Made by a program: the position numbers and the translations under genes. Under the pieces are notes generated by a model. That model worked only from the letters and a program-made list of their open reading frames with translations, searched no databases and had not been told where the DNA came from. Of a stretch of 64,000 nucleotides of DNA, positions 33,812 through 42,910 are shown piece by piece. The stretch's first letter is position 1. Each line of letters begins with the position of its first letter. The DNA lies in contig CAJPFH010000034.1 in the NCBI GenBank assembly GCA_905339165.1, positions 1 to 64,000 of the forward strand, in the 5' to 3' direction. The DNA comes from Flavobacteriales bacterium. GTDB lineage: Bacteria; Bacteroidota; Bacteroidia; Flavobacteriales_E; Vicingaceae.

Positions 33812-35905
33812 ATGAAAAAAATTTATACACTCATTACCCTCTATTTTATCACTTCCTTTATAACAAAAGCTCAGGATATTCCTTTTGAGAAAAGCTACTT
33901 TAAAGAGCGTAAAGATGAATTTAAAGAAGCAAAATCGGCTTTAGATGAGGCTAACACACTATACGAACAAGGTTATCAGGCCTACAAAGTAGCCCTTTCG
34001 CTTTTTCTGAAAGCTCAGAATTTTAACCCCAACAACGCTGAAGTAAACTACAAAGTAGGCAAGTGTTATTTATACTCCAGTTACAAAACAAAAGCCACTC
34101 CCTATTTAGAAAAAGCATTAGAATTAAACCCAAATGTAGCACAAGATGTTCGCTACTTTCTTGGTCGTGCCTATCACTTAGAAAAACAATGGGATAAAGC
34201 TATTTCCGAATACAAAAAATACAGAAACACCATTAGCGGCATAAATGCCCCTGAACGCTTTACTGAAGTAGATAAACGCATTGAAGAATGTGGCTATGGC
34301 AAAAAATATGAAGAGAAAACAGATGACCGTGTTTTTATTGATAACATCGGAAAAGATATAAATACCGATGGTCCTGAATATGGTGCCATTATTTCGGCCG
34401 ATGAATCTATGATGATTTTTACTTCCAGAAGACCTAATACAACCGGAGGACAACAAGACCCTTTCATCAATGAATACTTTGAAGATATTTACATTGCTTA
34501 CAAAGAAAAAGGAAAATGGCTGCCTGCACAAAACATTGGCAAACCCGTAAATACCGAAGGGCACGATGCATCGGTAGCCCTTGCTCCCGATGGACAGAAA
34601 TTAATTATTTATATTGACGATAAAGGAGACGGCAATTTATACGAATGTCGATTAGAAGGAGCGACATGGTCTAAACCAAAAAAACTCGATAATAACACCA
34701 TTAACACAAAAGAACATGAATCATCAGCTTCGTATGCAGCCGATGGAAAAACACTTTATTTTGTAAGTAACCGCCAAGGCGGATTAGGAGGTAGAGATAT
34801 TTGGTATTCGAGATGGGACGATAAAAACCAAAAATGGGGAGCCGCCACCAATATGGGAGCCACCATTAACACGAAATACAACGAAGAAAGTGTAGTCATT
34901 CACCCCGATGGAAAAACGCTTTACTTTAGTTCCGAAGGGCACAGCAGTTCTGGCGGATACGATATCTTTAAATCAGAACTAAAAAACGGTTCTTGGCAAA
35001 AACCTGAAAATATTGGCTACCCTATTAATACCCCCGATGACGATGTATTCTTTGTTATTTCGGGCAGTGGCCGTAGAGGGTACTACTCGTCTGTAAAAAA
35101 AGACACTTATGGCGAAAAAGATGTTTATGTGATTACTTTTCTTGGACCCGAAAAACCCTACTTACTAAGCAACGAAGATAATTTACTTGCCAGCAGAACC
35201 GCTCCGGTAACCGAAAAAATAATAGAAAAACCGGTAGAATCCTCTTCTAAAAAAATTACCATTCTTAAAGGGGCCATAAAAGAAATGGGCTCGCTTAAAC
35301 CTATCAAAGCCGAAATAGAACTAATCGATGTGGAAGAGAATACCATCCTCGCCACCTTCGAATCCAACTCTTCTTCCGGAAAATACTTAGTATCCCTCCC
35401 TTCCGGAAAAAACTACGGATTAGCCGTAAAAGCCGAAGGATACCTTTTCCATTCCGAAAATTTTAATATTCCTGATGACCACGCTTTTAAAGAAATTGAA
35501 AAAGATATTCTACTTCAAAAACTAGAGGTGGGAAGTAAAATTATTCTCAAAAACATTTTTTACGATTACAATAAAGCTACACTTCGCCCCTCTTCAATGA
35601 ACGAACTAGACCGACTGTACAACCTGTTGGTTAAAAACCCTTCCTTAAAAGTTGAGCTTTCTGCCCATACCGACTCCAGAGGAGGCGATGCATACAACAA
35701 TAAATTATCGGAGGAAAGAGCCCAATCTTGTGTAGATTACCTCACTCAAAAAGGTATAAGCAAAGACCGCCTTATTGCCAAAGGATACGGTAAACAACAA
35801 CTACTGATAAGTGATGCTCAAATAGCCAAAATAAAATCGGAAGAAGAAAAGGAAGAAGCCCATCAACAAAACCGAAGAACAGAATTTAAAATATTATCAA
35901 AATAA
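33812..35905 (+). CDS. PorE-like OmpA-family protein (TPR, PD40 propeller, CRD, OmpA)
   Basis: A 697-residue envelope protein with a signal peptide (residues 1-20). Domains in order: a TPR (about 60-130, NAEVNYKVGKCYLYSSYK), a beta-propeller with PD40 repeats (190-450: DGPEYGAIISADESMMIFTSR, HESSASYAADGKTLYFVSN, YNEESVVIHPDGKTLYFSS), a carboxypeptidase-regulatory-like domain (about 490-570), and an OmpA C-terminal domain (575-697, with SAHTDSRGG and SEERAQSCVDYL). This order is that described for PorE (PG1058) of the P. gingivalis T9SS, which ties the system to peptidoglycan. The OmpA domain has the usual Asp and Arg for binding peptidoglycan. A related protein is encoded at 39227-41314. Confidence 0.88.
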   Translation: MKKIYTLITLYFITSFITKAQDIPFEKSYFKERKDEFKEAKSALDEANTLYEQGYQAYKVALSLFLKAQNFNPNNAEVNYKVGKCYLYSSYKTKATPYLEKALELNPNVAQDVRYFLGRAYHLEKQWDKAISEYKKYRNTISGINAPERFTEVDKRIEECGYGKKYEEKTDDRVFIDNIGKDINTDGPEYGAIISADESMMIFTSRRPNTTGGQQDPFINEYFEDIYIAYKEKGKWLPAQNIGKPVNTEGHDASVALAPDGQKLIIYIDDKGDGNLYECRLEGATWSKPKKLDNNTINTKEHESSASYAADGKTLYFVSNRQGGLGGRDIWYSRWDDKNQKWGAATNMGATINTKYNEESVVIHPDGKTLYFSSEGHSSSGGYDIFKSELKNGSWQKPENIGYPINTPDDDVFFVISGSGRRGYYSSVKKDTYGEKDVYVITFLGPEKPYLLSNEDNLLASRTAPVTEKIIEKPVESSSKKITILKGAIKEMGSLKPIKAEIELIDVEENTILATFESNSSSGKYLVSLPSGKNYGLAVKAEGYLFHSENFNIPDDHAFKEIEKDILLQKLEVGSKIILKNIFYDYNKATLRPSSMNELDRLYNLLVKNPSLKVELSAHTDSRGGDAYNNKLSEERAQSCVDYLTQKGISKDRLIAKGYGKQQLLISDAQIAKIKSEEEKEEAHQQNRRTEFKILSK

Positions 35906-35919
35906 AAACTACAACCATT

Positions 35920-36345
35920 ATGAAAAAAATCACCACCACTTTATTTGCTCTGTTTATAAGCATTTCAGCTTTTTCTCAAACCTTTAAAGTGTATAGTTAT
36001 TGGGACGAAGCCATGAAAGAACCCGAAAAAGTACAACACCTCGATTTATCGTTAAAGCAACTAAAAACTCTTCCTGCCGAAATTGAAAAATTTGTGAACC
36101 TCGAAATTCTAGAACTTTCTTTTAACCACCTTACCGATCTCCCTGCCGAACTGGCAAAACTTCAGAAGCTTCGTGTGCTAGACCTTTCAGGATGCCGAAG
36201 AATGAAAAATATTCCACCGGTTGTAAAAGAAATTCCAAATCTGAAAGAATTAAAAATTTTGGAAATTCCGGAATGGAATACCGCAAAAATAGAAGCCATT
36301 GTAAAAGAATATTCTCATCTTAAAGTAATTACTAAAGAAGAATAA
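35920..36345 (+). CDS. Small exported leucine-rich-repeat protein
   Basis: A 141-residue protein with a signal peptide (KKITTTLFALFISISAFSQ) and three to four LRRs: VQHLDLSLKQLKTLPAEIEK, LEILELSFNHLTDLPAELAK, LRVLDLSGCRRMKNIPPVVK. The repeats are of the short bacterial LxxLxLxxNxL type. It is 14 bp after the PorE-like gene and 102 bp before the AsmA gene, on the same strand. LRR domains bind proteins; no enzymatic part is visible. It probably serves the same envelope module, perhaps as an adaptor. Confidence 0.82.
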   Translation: MKKITTTLFALFISISAFSQTFKVYSYWDEAMKEPEKVQHLDLSLKQLKTLPAEIEKFVNLEILELSFNHLTDLPAELAKLQKLRVLDLSGCRRMKNIPPVVKEIPNLKELKILEIPEWNTAKIEAIVKEYSHLKVITKEE

Positions 36346-36447
36346 TTTTTTTATTCCATTTATGCAATGATTGCATCTAAAGAATAGTTTTACACACTTT
36401 ACATGATAGCCCTTAATTTTTATAATTTCGTATCTTAATTATTTTTT

Positions 36448-39246
36448 ATGAAAAAAATACTCAAAATTTCAGGTATTTCCATCATTCTTTTACTGATTAT
36501 ACTAATCAGTTTACCTTTTTTGTTTAAAGGAAAAATAATAGAAATAGCAAAAGAAGAAGCCAATAAAAATCTTAACGCTAAAGTAGATTGGGGCGAATTT
36601 GACTTAAGCATCATTAAAACCTTCCCCAACTTTATGTTCAGCATAGATAATGTGAAAGTAGAAGGAGTAGATGAATTCGAAGGCATTACCCTTGCCCATA
36701 TCGGAAAACTAGATTTGGTAGTAGATTTAATGAGCGTAATTAGCGGAGACCAAATTAAAATTAAACGTATAGCCATACTAAAACCCGATATGCACGTTAT
36801 TGTTTTAGAAAACGGAAAAGCAAACTGGGATATTGCCAAACCCAGCGAAGATACCACCACCACCGAGGAACCCGATACCGCAGCAACTGCCTTTAGTTTG
36901 GCATTAAAAGAATTTAAAATAGAAAATGCCAATGTGGTTTATGACGACCGAGAAGGGAAAATGTATGCAAATATTAAAAATTTCAACTTCAACCTAAGCG
37001 GTGATTTTACTGCCGAAACTACTTCCATTGAAACCTCTTTAACCATTGATACCCTCGACTATACTATGGAGGGAATTCCCTATATGAAAAAAGCAAAGGT
37101 TGAAATTTTATCAAACCTAGATGCCGACTTAGCCAACAGCAAATACACCTTTAAAGAAAATAATTTTAAATTAAACGAACTGGAACTTGGCCTAAACGGA
37201 TGGTTTGCCATGCCCGATAGCACCATGGAGATGGATTTAACCTTTGATGCCAAAAAAACAGAATTTAAAAACATCTTATCTTTAGTTCCGGCCGTTTATA
37301 TGACCGATTTTGCCAATGTAAAAACATCTGGAAAATTAGCTCTCAACGGATTTGCCAAAGGAAAATACACCGATACCGCCTTGCCAGCCTTTGCTCTTGA
37401 TTTAGTAGTAGAAAATGCAAATTTTAAATACCCCGATTTACCCAAATCGGTAGATAATATTCAAATTGATTTACATATAAAAAACCCGGGAGGCAACGAA
37501 GACTTAACTGTGATAGACCTAAAGAAATTTCACATGGAAATGGCAAAAAACCCTTTCGACATAACCCTTTTACTTAAAACCCCTATTTCCGACCCCGATA
37601 TCGATGCCTCGTTTAAAGGAAAAATTGATTTAGCTTCCGTAAAAGACATTATCCCAAGCGAAGAAGGTGAAGAAATGAATGGAATCATTACAAGCGATGT
37701 TGCTGTTAAAGGAAGAATGTCTTCGCTAGAAAACGAAAAATACGAAGAATTTAAAGCCGAAGGACAATTAGCCATCAATCAAATGCTCTACAAATCAAAA
37801 GACCTTGGCTATGATGTGGCATTAAATGAGATGCTTTTATTATTTAACCCGAAAACCGTGGAACTTGCCAGATTCGACTCTAAAATAGGAAGTGCCGATT
37901 TAAAAGCAAACGGAAAATTTGAGAATTTCATAGAATATGCCCTCAGTGATTCTATTATACTTACAGGAACTTTCAATATGGCATCGAACTACATGAATTT
38001 AAATGAATTTATGTCCGAAGATTCCTTAGCCGCTGCATCTACAGGAGAAGCAGCCGAAGAAGAACCTTTAGAGGTTTTTGAAATTCCTAAAAATATTGAT
38101 TTTGTTCTCACTTCCAATTTTCAAAAACTTATTTACGATAACATTACCATGGAAAACGTAACCGGAAAAATTTCCATGCGAAATCAAAAAGTAGATATGG
38201 AAAACCTCTCCATGAATTTAATGGGCGGAAATATGCGTATGAACGGAAGCTACGAAACAACAAATCCTAAAAAACCAGGAATAGACTTCGCTTTAGATAT
38301 TAAGGACTTCGATGTTCAGCAAACAGGAGAAACTTTTAATACCGTAGAGAAAATGGCTCCCATCATTAAAAGTTCATACGGTAAATTTTCTACAAAACTT
38401 ACCGTTATAGGCTTTTTAGACGACAAAATGGAACCCATAATGGAATCTTTAAACGGAGGTGGAGAAATGATTGCCAACAACATTGTAATAAAAGATTTTA
38501 AACCCCTTGTAAAAGTAGCCGATGCCATTAAAAAAGAAGAACTGAAAAATCTAAATATGGGAAACACCAAAGTAACCTACCAGTTTAAAGAAGGTAGAGT
38601 ATTTGTTGACCCCTATGACGTTAAATTCGGAAAAAGTTTAGCCACCATTTCTGGCTCAAATGGCTTCGATCAAACCATAGACTATAATATGAATTTTGCC
38701 ATTCCACGTTCTGAATTTGGAAGCGATGCCAATGCTGCTGTGGCCGGTTTATTAGGAAAAGCATCTCAACAAGGTCTTAACCTTAGCCTAGGCGAAACGG
38801 TAAATATTAAAGCAAAAGTTACAGGAACCGTTTCCGACCCAAAAGTAGCCGTAGATTTAAAAGAAACTGCAGGAAAAGCCGTAGAAGACGTTAAGGAACA
38901 AATAAAAGAAAAAATAGAAGAAAAGATAGAAGAGGTTAAAGATATGGCAAAAGAAAAAGCAAGAGAACAAGCTCAAAAACTAATTGCCGATGCCGAAAAA
39001 CAAGCAGCCCAAATTAGAGCCGAAGCGCAGAAACTTTCCGAACAAACCAAAAAAGAAGGTTATGCAAATGCTCAGAAATTAGAAGACGAAGCCAAAAACC
39101 CAATACAAAAAGCCGGTGCAAAAGTAGCAGCCGACAAACTGAGAAAAGAAACCGACAAAAAAGCCCAGCAAATTGTTGACGAGGCCGATAAAAAAGCCAA
39201 TGATGTAATAAATAAAGCAAAAGAGAATGCCGATAAATTGCAATAA
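36448..39246 (+). CDS. AsmA family protein with a long charged C-terminal helix
   Basis: A 932-residue envelope protein. One N-terminal membrane helix (ISGISIILLLIILISLPFLF) is followed by the AsmA start (GKIIEIAKEEANKNLNAKVDWGEFDLSIIKTFPNFMFSIDNV). The rest to about residue 800 is beta-rich with the repeating strands of bridge-like AsmA/TamB proteins, which handle lipid transfer or outer-membrane assembly. DPKVAVDLKETAGKAV (ca 795-812) ends the AsmA part. Residues ~810-932 are a Lys/Glu/Ala-rich predicted coiled coil (KEQIKEKIEEKIEEVKDMAK, AKVAADKLRKETDKKAQQ). That tail is unusual for AsmA. The stop lies inside the next gene's reading start, with a terminator-like hairpin 24 bp on. Confidence 0.9.
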   Translation: MKKILKISGISIILLLIILISLPFLFKGKIIEIAKEEANKNLNAKVDWGEFDLSIIKTFPNFMFSIDNVKVEGVDEFEGITLAHIGKLDLVVDLMSVISGDQIKIKRIAILKPDMHVIVLENGKANWDIAKPSEDTTTTEEPDTAATAFSLALKEFKIENANVVYDDREGKMYANIKNFNFNLSGDFTAETTSIETSLTIDTLDYTMEGIPYMKKAKVEILSNLDADLANSKYTFKENNFKLNELELGLNGWFAMPDSTMEMDLTFDAKKTEFKNILSLVPAVYMTDFANVKTSGKLALNGFAKGKYTDTALPAFALDLVVENANFKYPDLPKSVDNIQIDLHIKNPGGNEDLTVIDLKKFHMEMAKNPFDITLLLKTPISDPDIDASFKGKIDLASVKDIIPSEEGEEMNGIITSDVAVKGRMSSLENEKYEEFKAEGQLAINQMLYKSKDLGYDVALNEMLLLFNPKTVELARFDSKIGSADLKANGKFENFIEYALSDSIILTGTFNMASNYMNLNEFMSEDSLAAASTGEAAEEEPLEVFEIPKNIDFVLTSNFQKLIYDNITMENVTGKISMRNQKVDMENLSMNLMGGNMRMNGSYETTNPKKPGIDFALDIKDFDVQQTGETFNTVEKMAPIIKSSYGKFSTKLTVIGFLDDKMEPIMESLNGGGEMIANNIVIKDFKPLVKVADAIKKEELKNLNMGNTKVTYQFKEGRVFVDPYDVKFGKSLATISGSNGFDQTIDYNMNFAIPRSEFGSDANAAVAGLLGKASQQGLNLSLGETVNIKAKVTGTVSDPKVAVDLKETAGKAVEDVKEQIKEKIEEKIEEVKDMAKEKAREQAQKLIADAEKQAAQIRAEAQKLSEQTKKEGYANAQKLEDEAKNPIQKAGAKVAADKLRKETDKKAQQIVDEADKKANDVINKAKENADKLQ

Positions 39247-41314
39247 CACTTGTTCTCTTTCTACTTCTAAAAACAGTAGCAGACTTTTTCTGCTACTGTT
39301 TTGTTTTATATTGTTTTTCCTAAATAATATTACAGCCCAAAACGAATGTTACGAGCCAAGCAAAAAAGCCAAAAAAGCCTATCAGGCCACACAACAAAAA
39401 GGACTCACCAACGATGAACAATACACGTTGCTTATAGGTATTACCAAAAAATACCCCGATTTTATTGATGTTTATGATGATTTAGTAGAGATAAATTTTC
39501 GCAAATCTAAAAATCAGGTAGAGCCGGCAAAAATAAAACAACACGAAAATATTGCCTTAAAATACTGTAACGAAATTATAGAACGCTGCCCATCTTACAG
39601 AGAATACTATTACTTCTTTAAACTTGGCGAATATTACTTCCTGCAAAAAAAATATACCGAAGCCCGCCCATACTTAAAACAATTTGTAAACTCCGGAACA
39701 AAAAACAAAACCGATTTAGAAAAAGCCGCCAATTACCTAAATGAAGTAGAAACTTATTTCTCCATTGTAGAAAATCCAATCCCGTTCAACCCTCAAAAAG
39801 TAAAAGGAGCTTCTACCGAAATGGACGAATACCTACCTATGCTCTCACCGGATAATCGTTACCTATTTTATACACGCTCTATCAAAAAGGAAGATACCAA
39901 ATCAGCTCTCGGAAAAGTAGATTTAGAAATGTTTACCCAAAGCAGAAGAATGCGTATCGACTCATTCAGCACCGGTGTATTTATGAGTTCCCCTTTTAAC
40001 CAAGGGCAATATCAGGGAGGTGTTTCTGTTTCGGTAAACAACAAAATCCTTTTTATTACACTGGCAGAAATGATACCCGATAACCGGCCCATTAGCCGCT
40101 ATCCAGATGGCTCTGCACCGCTTTATGCAAATGGCGATATTTATTTTAGCGAACAAACAAACGGAGAATGGAGCAAATTAAAAAGTGTTGGCGATGCCAT
40201 AAACGGCACTCACAGTTGGGAAGGACAACCTAGCGTATCGTCCGATAACAAAACGCTCTACTTTGTTCGCTACTTCCCACAACCTGCCGATGCAAAAAAT
40301 AAAGAACACTATGGAGGAATGGATATCTACAAATCAGAACGACTCTCAAACGGTGCATGGGGAGAACCTATTAATTTAGGCTCGGTAATAAATACCGAAT
40401 ACGATGAAAAATCACCCTTTATTCATTCCGACAGCTACACGCTCTATTTTTCATCGAATGGGCATATAGGAATGGGAGGACAAGATATTTACTACTCAAA
40501 AATAGACGAAAATACCATGAAGTTTACAAAACCCGTAAACATCGGTTACCCCATAAACACAGAAAAAGACGAGCACGGATTTATTGTAAGTACCGATGGG
40601 AAGAGAGGTTATTTCGCCTCAAACATTGATGGCAGCAGTATTGATATTTACTCCTTTGAAATACCGGAAAAAGCTCGCCCGGAAAAAGTTCTTTTTGTAG
40701 AAGGTGAAATTACAAACGAAAAAGGTGAAGTTCCTGCCAATGTTACCATAGAACTTAAAAATACCGAAACAGGAAAAATAACCGAGGGGGTAATCGATAA
40801 TGAAACAGGGAAATATGTAGCCGTAGTTTCGGTAAAAAAAGAGGAAGAAGTACTGCTTACTGCCAAAAAAGAAGGATACGCATTTTCCTCCCAGTTAGTG
40901 TCTTCGGGTTTAGATGTTGTAGGCAAACCTCAACTACGCCCCAAATTAGAGGTACAGCCCATAGAAGTAGGCAAAGCATATCGAATAAACGATATAAACT
41001 TTGAAACCAATTCGTACGAATTAAACCACCGTGCAAAAATTGTGATTGATGAATTTGTAGATTTTCTTAAGCTAAATCCAAAAATAAAAATTGCCATTCA
41101 GGGGCATACCGATGATGTAGGTAAGGCAGAAGATAATATGGCTCTATCGCACAATCGTGCACGAGTAGTGTATGAATACATTATAGAAAAAGGAATAAAC
41201 AGCCAACGCTTAAGCTATAAAGGCTTTGGAAAAACAGTTCCACTCGTTCCAAATACCAACGAGATAAACCGTGCAAAAAACAGAAGAACAGAATTTTTAA
41301 TTGTAGAAAAATAA
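39227..41314 (+). CDS. PorE-like OmpA-family protein (TPR, PD40 propeller, CRD, OmpA)
   Basis: A 695-residue envelope protein, second of the type in the window. The only ATG upstream of the hydrophobic stretch is at 39227, inside the end of the AsmA gene; it gives a long polar start, then SRLFLLLFCFILFFLNNITAQ as signal. Domains in order: TPR-like helices (residues 50-170), PD40 repeats (190-480: MDEYLPMLSPDNRYLFYTR, YDEKSPFIHSDSYTLYFSS, KDEHGFIVSTDGKRGYFAS), a regulatory domain (490-560), and OmpA (575-695: QGHTDDVG, SHNRARVVYEYI). It shares domain order with 33812-35905, so both may anchor T9SS-related complexes. The signal-peptide codons form a hairpin (39271-39302). Confidence 0.85.
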   Translation: MPINCNNTCSLSTSKNSSRLFLLLFCFILFFLNNITAQNECYEPSKKAKKAYQATQQKGLTNDEQYTLLIGITKKYPDFIDVYDDLVEINFRKSKNQVEPAKIKQHENIALKYCNEIIERCPSYREYYYFFKLGEYYFLQKKYTEARPYLKQFVNSGTKNKTDLEKAANYLNEVETYFSIVENPIPFNPQKVKGASTEMDEYLPMLSPDNRYLFYTRSIKKEDTKSALGKVDLEMFTQSRRMRIDSFSTGVFMSSPFNQGQYQGGVSVSVNNKILFITLAEMIPDNRPISRYPDGSAPLYANGDIYFSEQTNGEWSKLKSVGDAINGTHSWEGQPSVSSDNKTLYFVRYFPQPADAKNKEHYGGMDIYKSERLSNGAWGEPINLGSVINTEYDEKSPFIHSDSYTLYFSSNGHIGMGGQDIYYSKIDENTMKFTKPVNIGYPINTEKDEHGFIVSTDGKRGYFASNIDGSSIDIYSFEIPEKARPEKVLFVEGEITNEKGEVPANVTIELKNTETGKITEGVIDNETGKYVAVVSVKKEEEVLLTAKKEGYAFSSQLVSSGLDVVGKPQLRPKLEVQPIEVGKAYRINDINFETNSYELNHRAKIVIDEFVDFLKLNPKIKIAIQGHTDDVGKAEDNMALSHNRARVVYEYIIEKGINSQRLSYKGFGKTVPLVPNTNEINRAKNRRTEFLIVEK
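39271..39305 (+). terminator. Terminator-like hairpin within the signal-peptide codons
   Basis: AAACAGTAGCAG pairs with CTGCTACTGTTT around a T-rich loop and is followed by TTGTTTTATATTGTTTTT. It sits 24 bp after the AsmA stop and could end or attenuate transcription into the downstream gene. Confidence 0.6.
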
Positions 41315-41321
41315 GATATAC

Positions 41322-42293
41322 ATGAAAAAAAATATTGCCATTGTAGCGGGAGGTTTCTCTTCAGAATCTGAAATTTCGTTGAAAAGTGCTGCTGTAGTAA
41401 AAAAATATTTAAACCCCGGTTTATATAATTGCTACATCATTAACATTACCGAAAACCATTGGATTGCCGAAGTGGATAATCAGAAAATAAACATTGATAA
41501 AAATGATTTTTCGGTTACAATCAATAAGTTCAAAATTACTTTCGATGCCGTATTCAATGCCATACACGGAAGCCCCGGAGAGAACGGACTGCTCCCTTCC
41601 TATTTCGAAATGTTGCAGATTCCATACACAGGCCCCTCTCCGCTTGCTGCGGCACTAACCTTTAATAAGTGGTTTTGTAATACGTTTTTGAAACAAGCAG
41701 AAATACTTTGTGCCGCATCGGTAATTGTAAAAAAAGGAGAAGCCTACAAAACCGAAAAAATTTTATCTAAAACAGGTTTACCCTGTTTTGTTAAACCCAA
41801 TAATGGAGGCTCTAGCTTTGGAGTAACAAAAGTAAAAAAAGCAGAAGAATTAGAGGCTGCCATTCATAAAGCGTTGGAACATGATTGCGAAGCCATTGTT
41901 GAATCCTTTTTAGAAGGAAAAGAAGTAACCTGCGGAGTTTACAAGTATCAGGGAAAAACAATTGCCTTACCCATAACAGAAATAATCAGCAACAATGAAT
42001 TTTTTGATTATGCAGCAAAATACAAGGGAGAATCGGCAGAAATAACTCCGGCAAATATCCCAACAAGACTTTACTCCGAAATTCAAAATATTACAGTGAA
42101 CGCTTTTAATTTATTGGGCTTAAAAAGTTTTGCCCGAATAGATTTTATATTGGTTAACAATAAACCTTTTTTGTTAGAAGTAAATACAGTACCTGGTCTT
42201 TCTGAGCAAAGCATTGTGCCACAACAGGTAAAAGCATCGGGCATGGAATTATCTACTTTTTTTGGACAACTCTTAGAAGCAGAATTAAGGTAA
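41322..42293 (+). CDS. ddl: D-alanine--D-alanine ligase
   Basis: A 323-residue cytosolic ATP-grasp enzyme joining two D-Ala for peptidoglycan stems. The N-terminal AIVAGGFSSESEISLKSA, NAIHGSPGENGLLPSYFEML, and the ATP-grasp pieces CFVKPNNGGSSFGVTKV, EAIVESFLEGKEVTCGVY and FLLEVNTVPGLSEQSIVPQ are all visible. Length is normal. A start 7 bp after the PorE-like stop suggests it is co-transcribed with the envelope genes. The C-terminal 10 residues are A/L-rich, as is usual. Confidence 0.95.
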   Translation: MKKNIAIVAGGFSSESEISLKSAAVVKKYLNPGLYNCYIINITENHWIAEVDNQKINIDKNDFSVTINKFKITFDAVFNAIHGSPGENGLLPSYFEMLQIPYTGPSPLAAALTFNKWFCNTFLKQAEILCAASVIVKKGEAYKTEKILSKTGLPCFVKPNNGGSSFGVTKVKKAEELEAAIHKALEHDCEAIVESFLEGKEVTCGVYKYQGKTIALPITEIISNNEFFDYAAKYKGESAEITPANIPTRLYSEIQNITVNAFNLLGLKSFARIDFILVNNKPFLLEVNTVPGLSEQSIVPQQVKASGMELSTFFGQLLEAELR

Positions 42294-42875
42294 TTACCCA
42301 TTCTCTTTTAGAAACTGTATCATCTTTTGGGTAGCAATGCTCCTATGACTTATTGTGTTTTTTTGCTCTAAACTCATCTGAGCAAAAGTTAAATTATAAC
42401 CATCGGGCATAAATATAGGGTCATATCCAAATCCACTACTGCCCAATCTATTTTCGGTGATGCTCCCCTTAATTATCCCCTCAAACAAAAATTCGTTTCC
42501 ATCAATTATTAATGCTATTACAGTAGCAAAGCGAGCTTTTCGATTTGAATGATTTTTTAATGCTGAAAGTAATTTCTCAATATTTTTATTTGCATCTTTT
42601 TCTTCTCCTGCATACCTTGCAGAGAATACTCCCGGCATACCATTTAACGCTTCCACCTCTAATCCTGTGTCATCGGCAAAGCAATTGTATCTATATTTTT
42701 CAAAAACATATCTCGCCTTTTGTAAGGCATTTTCCTTAATGGTTGCACCCGTTTCGGGAACATCCTCTAAACAATTTATATCATGAAGACTTATAATTTT
42801 AATTCGATTATTAAGCAAACTAGTAATTTCTTTAATTTTATTATTGTTATTTGTGGCAAAAACAAGGCGATTCAT
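42294..42875 (-). CDS. rdgB: XTP/dITP diphosphatase (HAM1/RdgB)
   Basis: A 193-residue cytosolic enzyme that hydrolyses XTP, ITP and dITP to monophosphates, preventing their incorporation. The start MNRLVFATNNNNKIKEI is standard, so ATG 42875 is chosen over the ATG two codons upstream. CFADDTGLEVEALNGMPGVFSARYAGE holds the catalytic Asp. FEGIIKGSITENRLGSSGFGYDPIFMPDG and the C-terminal SHRSIATQK are the family fingerprints. It is convergent with ddl with no gap and divergent from the polymerase-like gene. Confidence 0.95.
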   Translation of the reverse strand: MNRLVFATNNNNKIKEITSLLNNRIKIISLHDINCLEDVPETGATIKENALQKARYVFEKYRYNCFADDTGLEVEALNGMPGVFSARYAGEEKDANKNIEKLLSALKNHSNRKARFATVIALIIDGNEFLFEGIIKGSITENRLGSSGFGYDPIFMPDGYNLTFAQMSLEQKNTISHRSIATQKMIQFLKENG

Positions 42876-42910
42876 GGTCATTAAACTTTACAGACAAATT
42901 AACCCATAAT

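Noticed and set aside
34178-34564. 128-residue minus-strand frame within the PorE-like gene
   Set aside because: Antisense to TPR/PD40 coding sequence; Phe-rich shadow with no family match.
36364-36376. Short palindrome TGCAATGATTGCA after the LRR gene
   Set aside because: Only 6-bp arms, no T run and no neighbouring regulator; chance level in A/T-rich DNA.
36435-36932. 165-residue minus-strand frame across the start of the AsmA gene
   Set aside because: It is antisense to clear AsmA coding sequence, has low-complexity Ser/Ile/Leu content, and no recognisable domain or start context.
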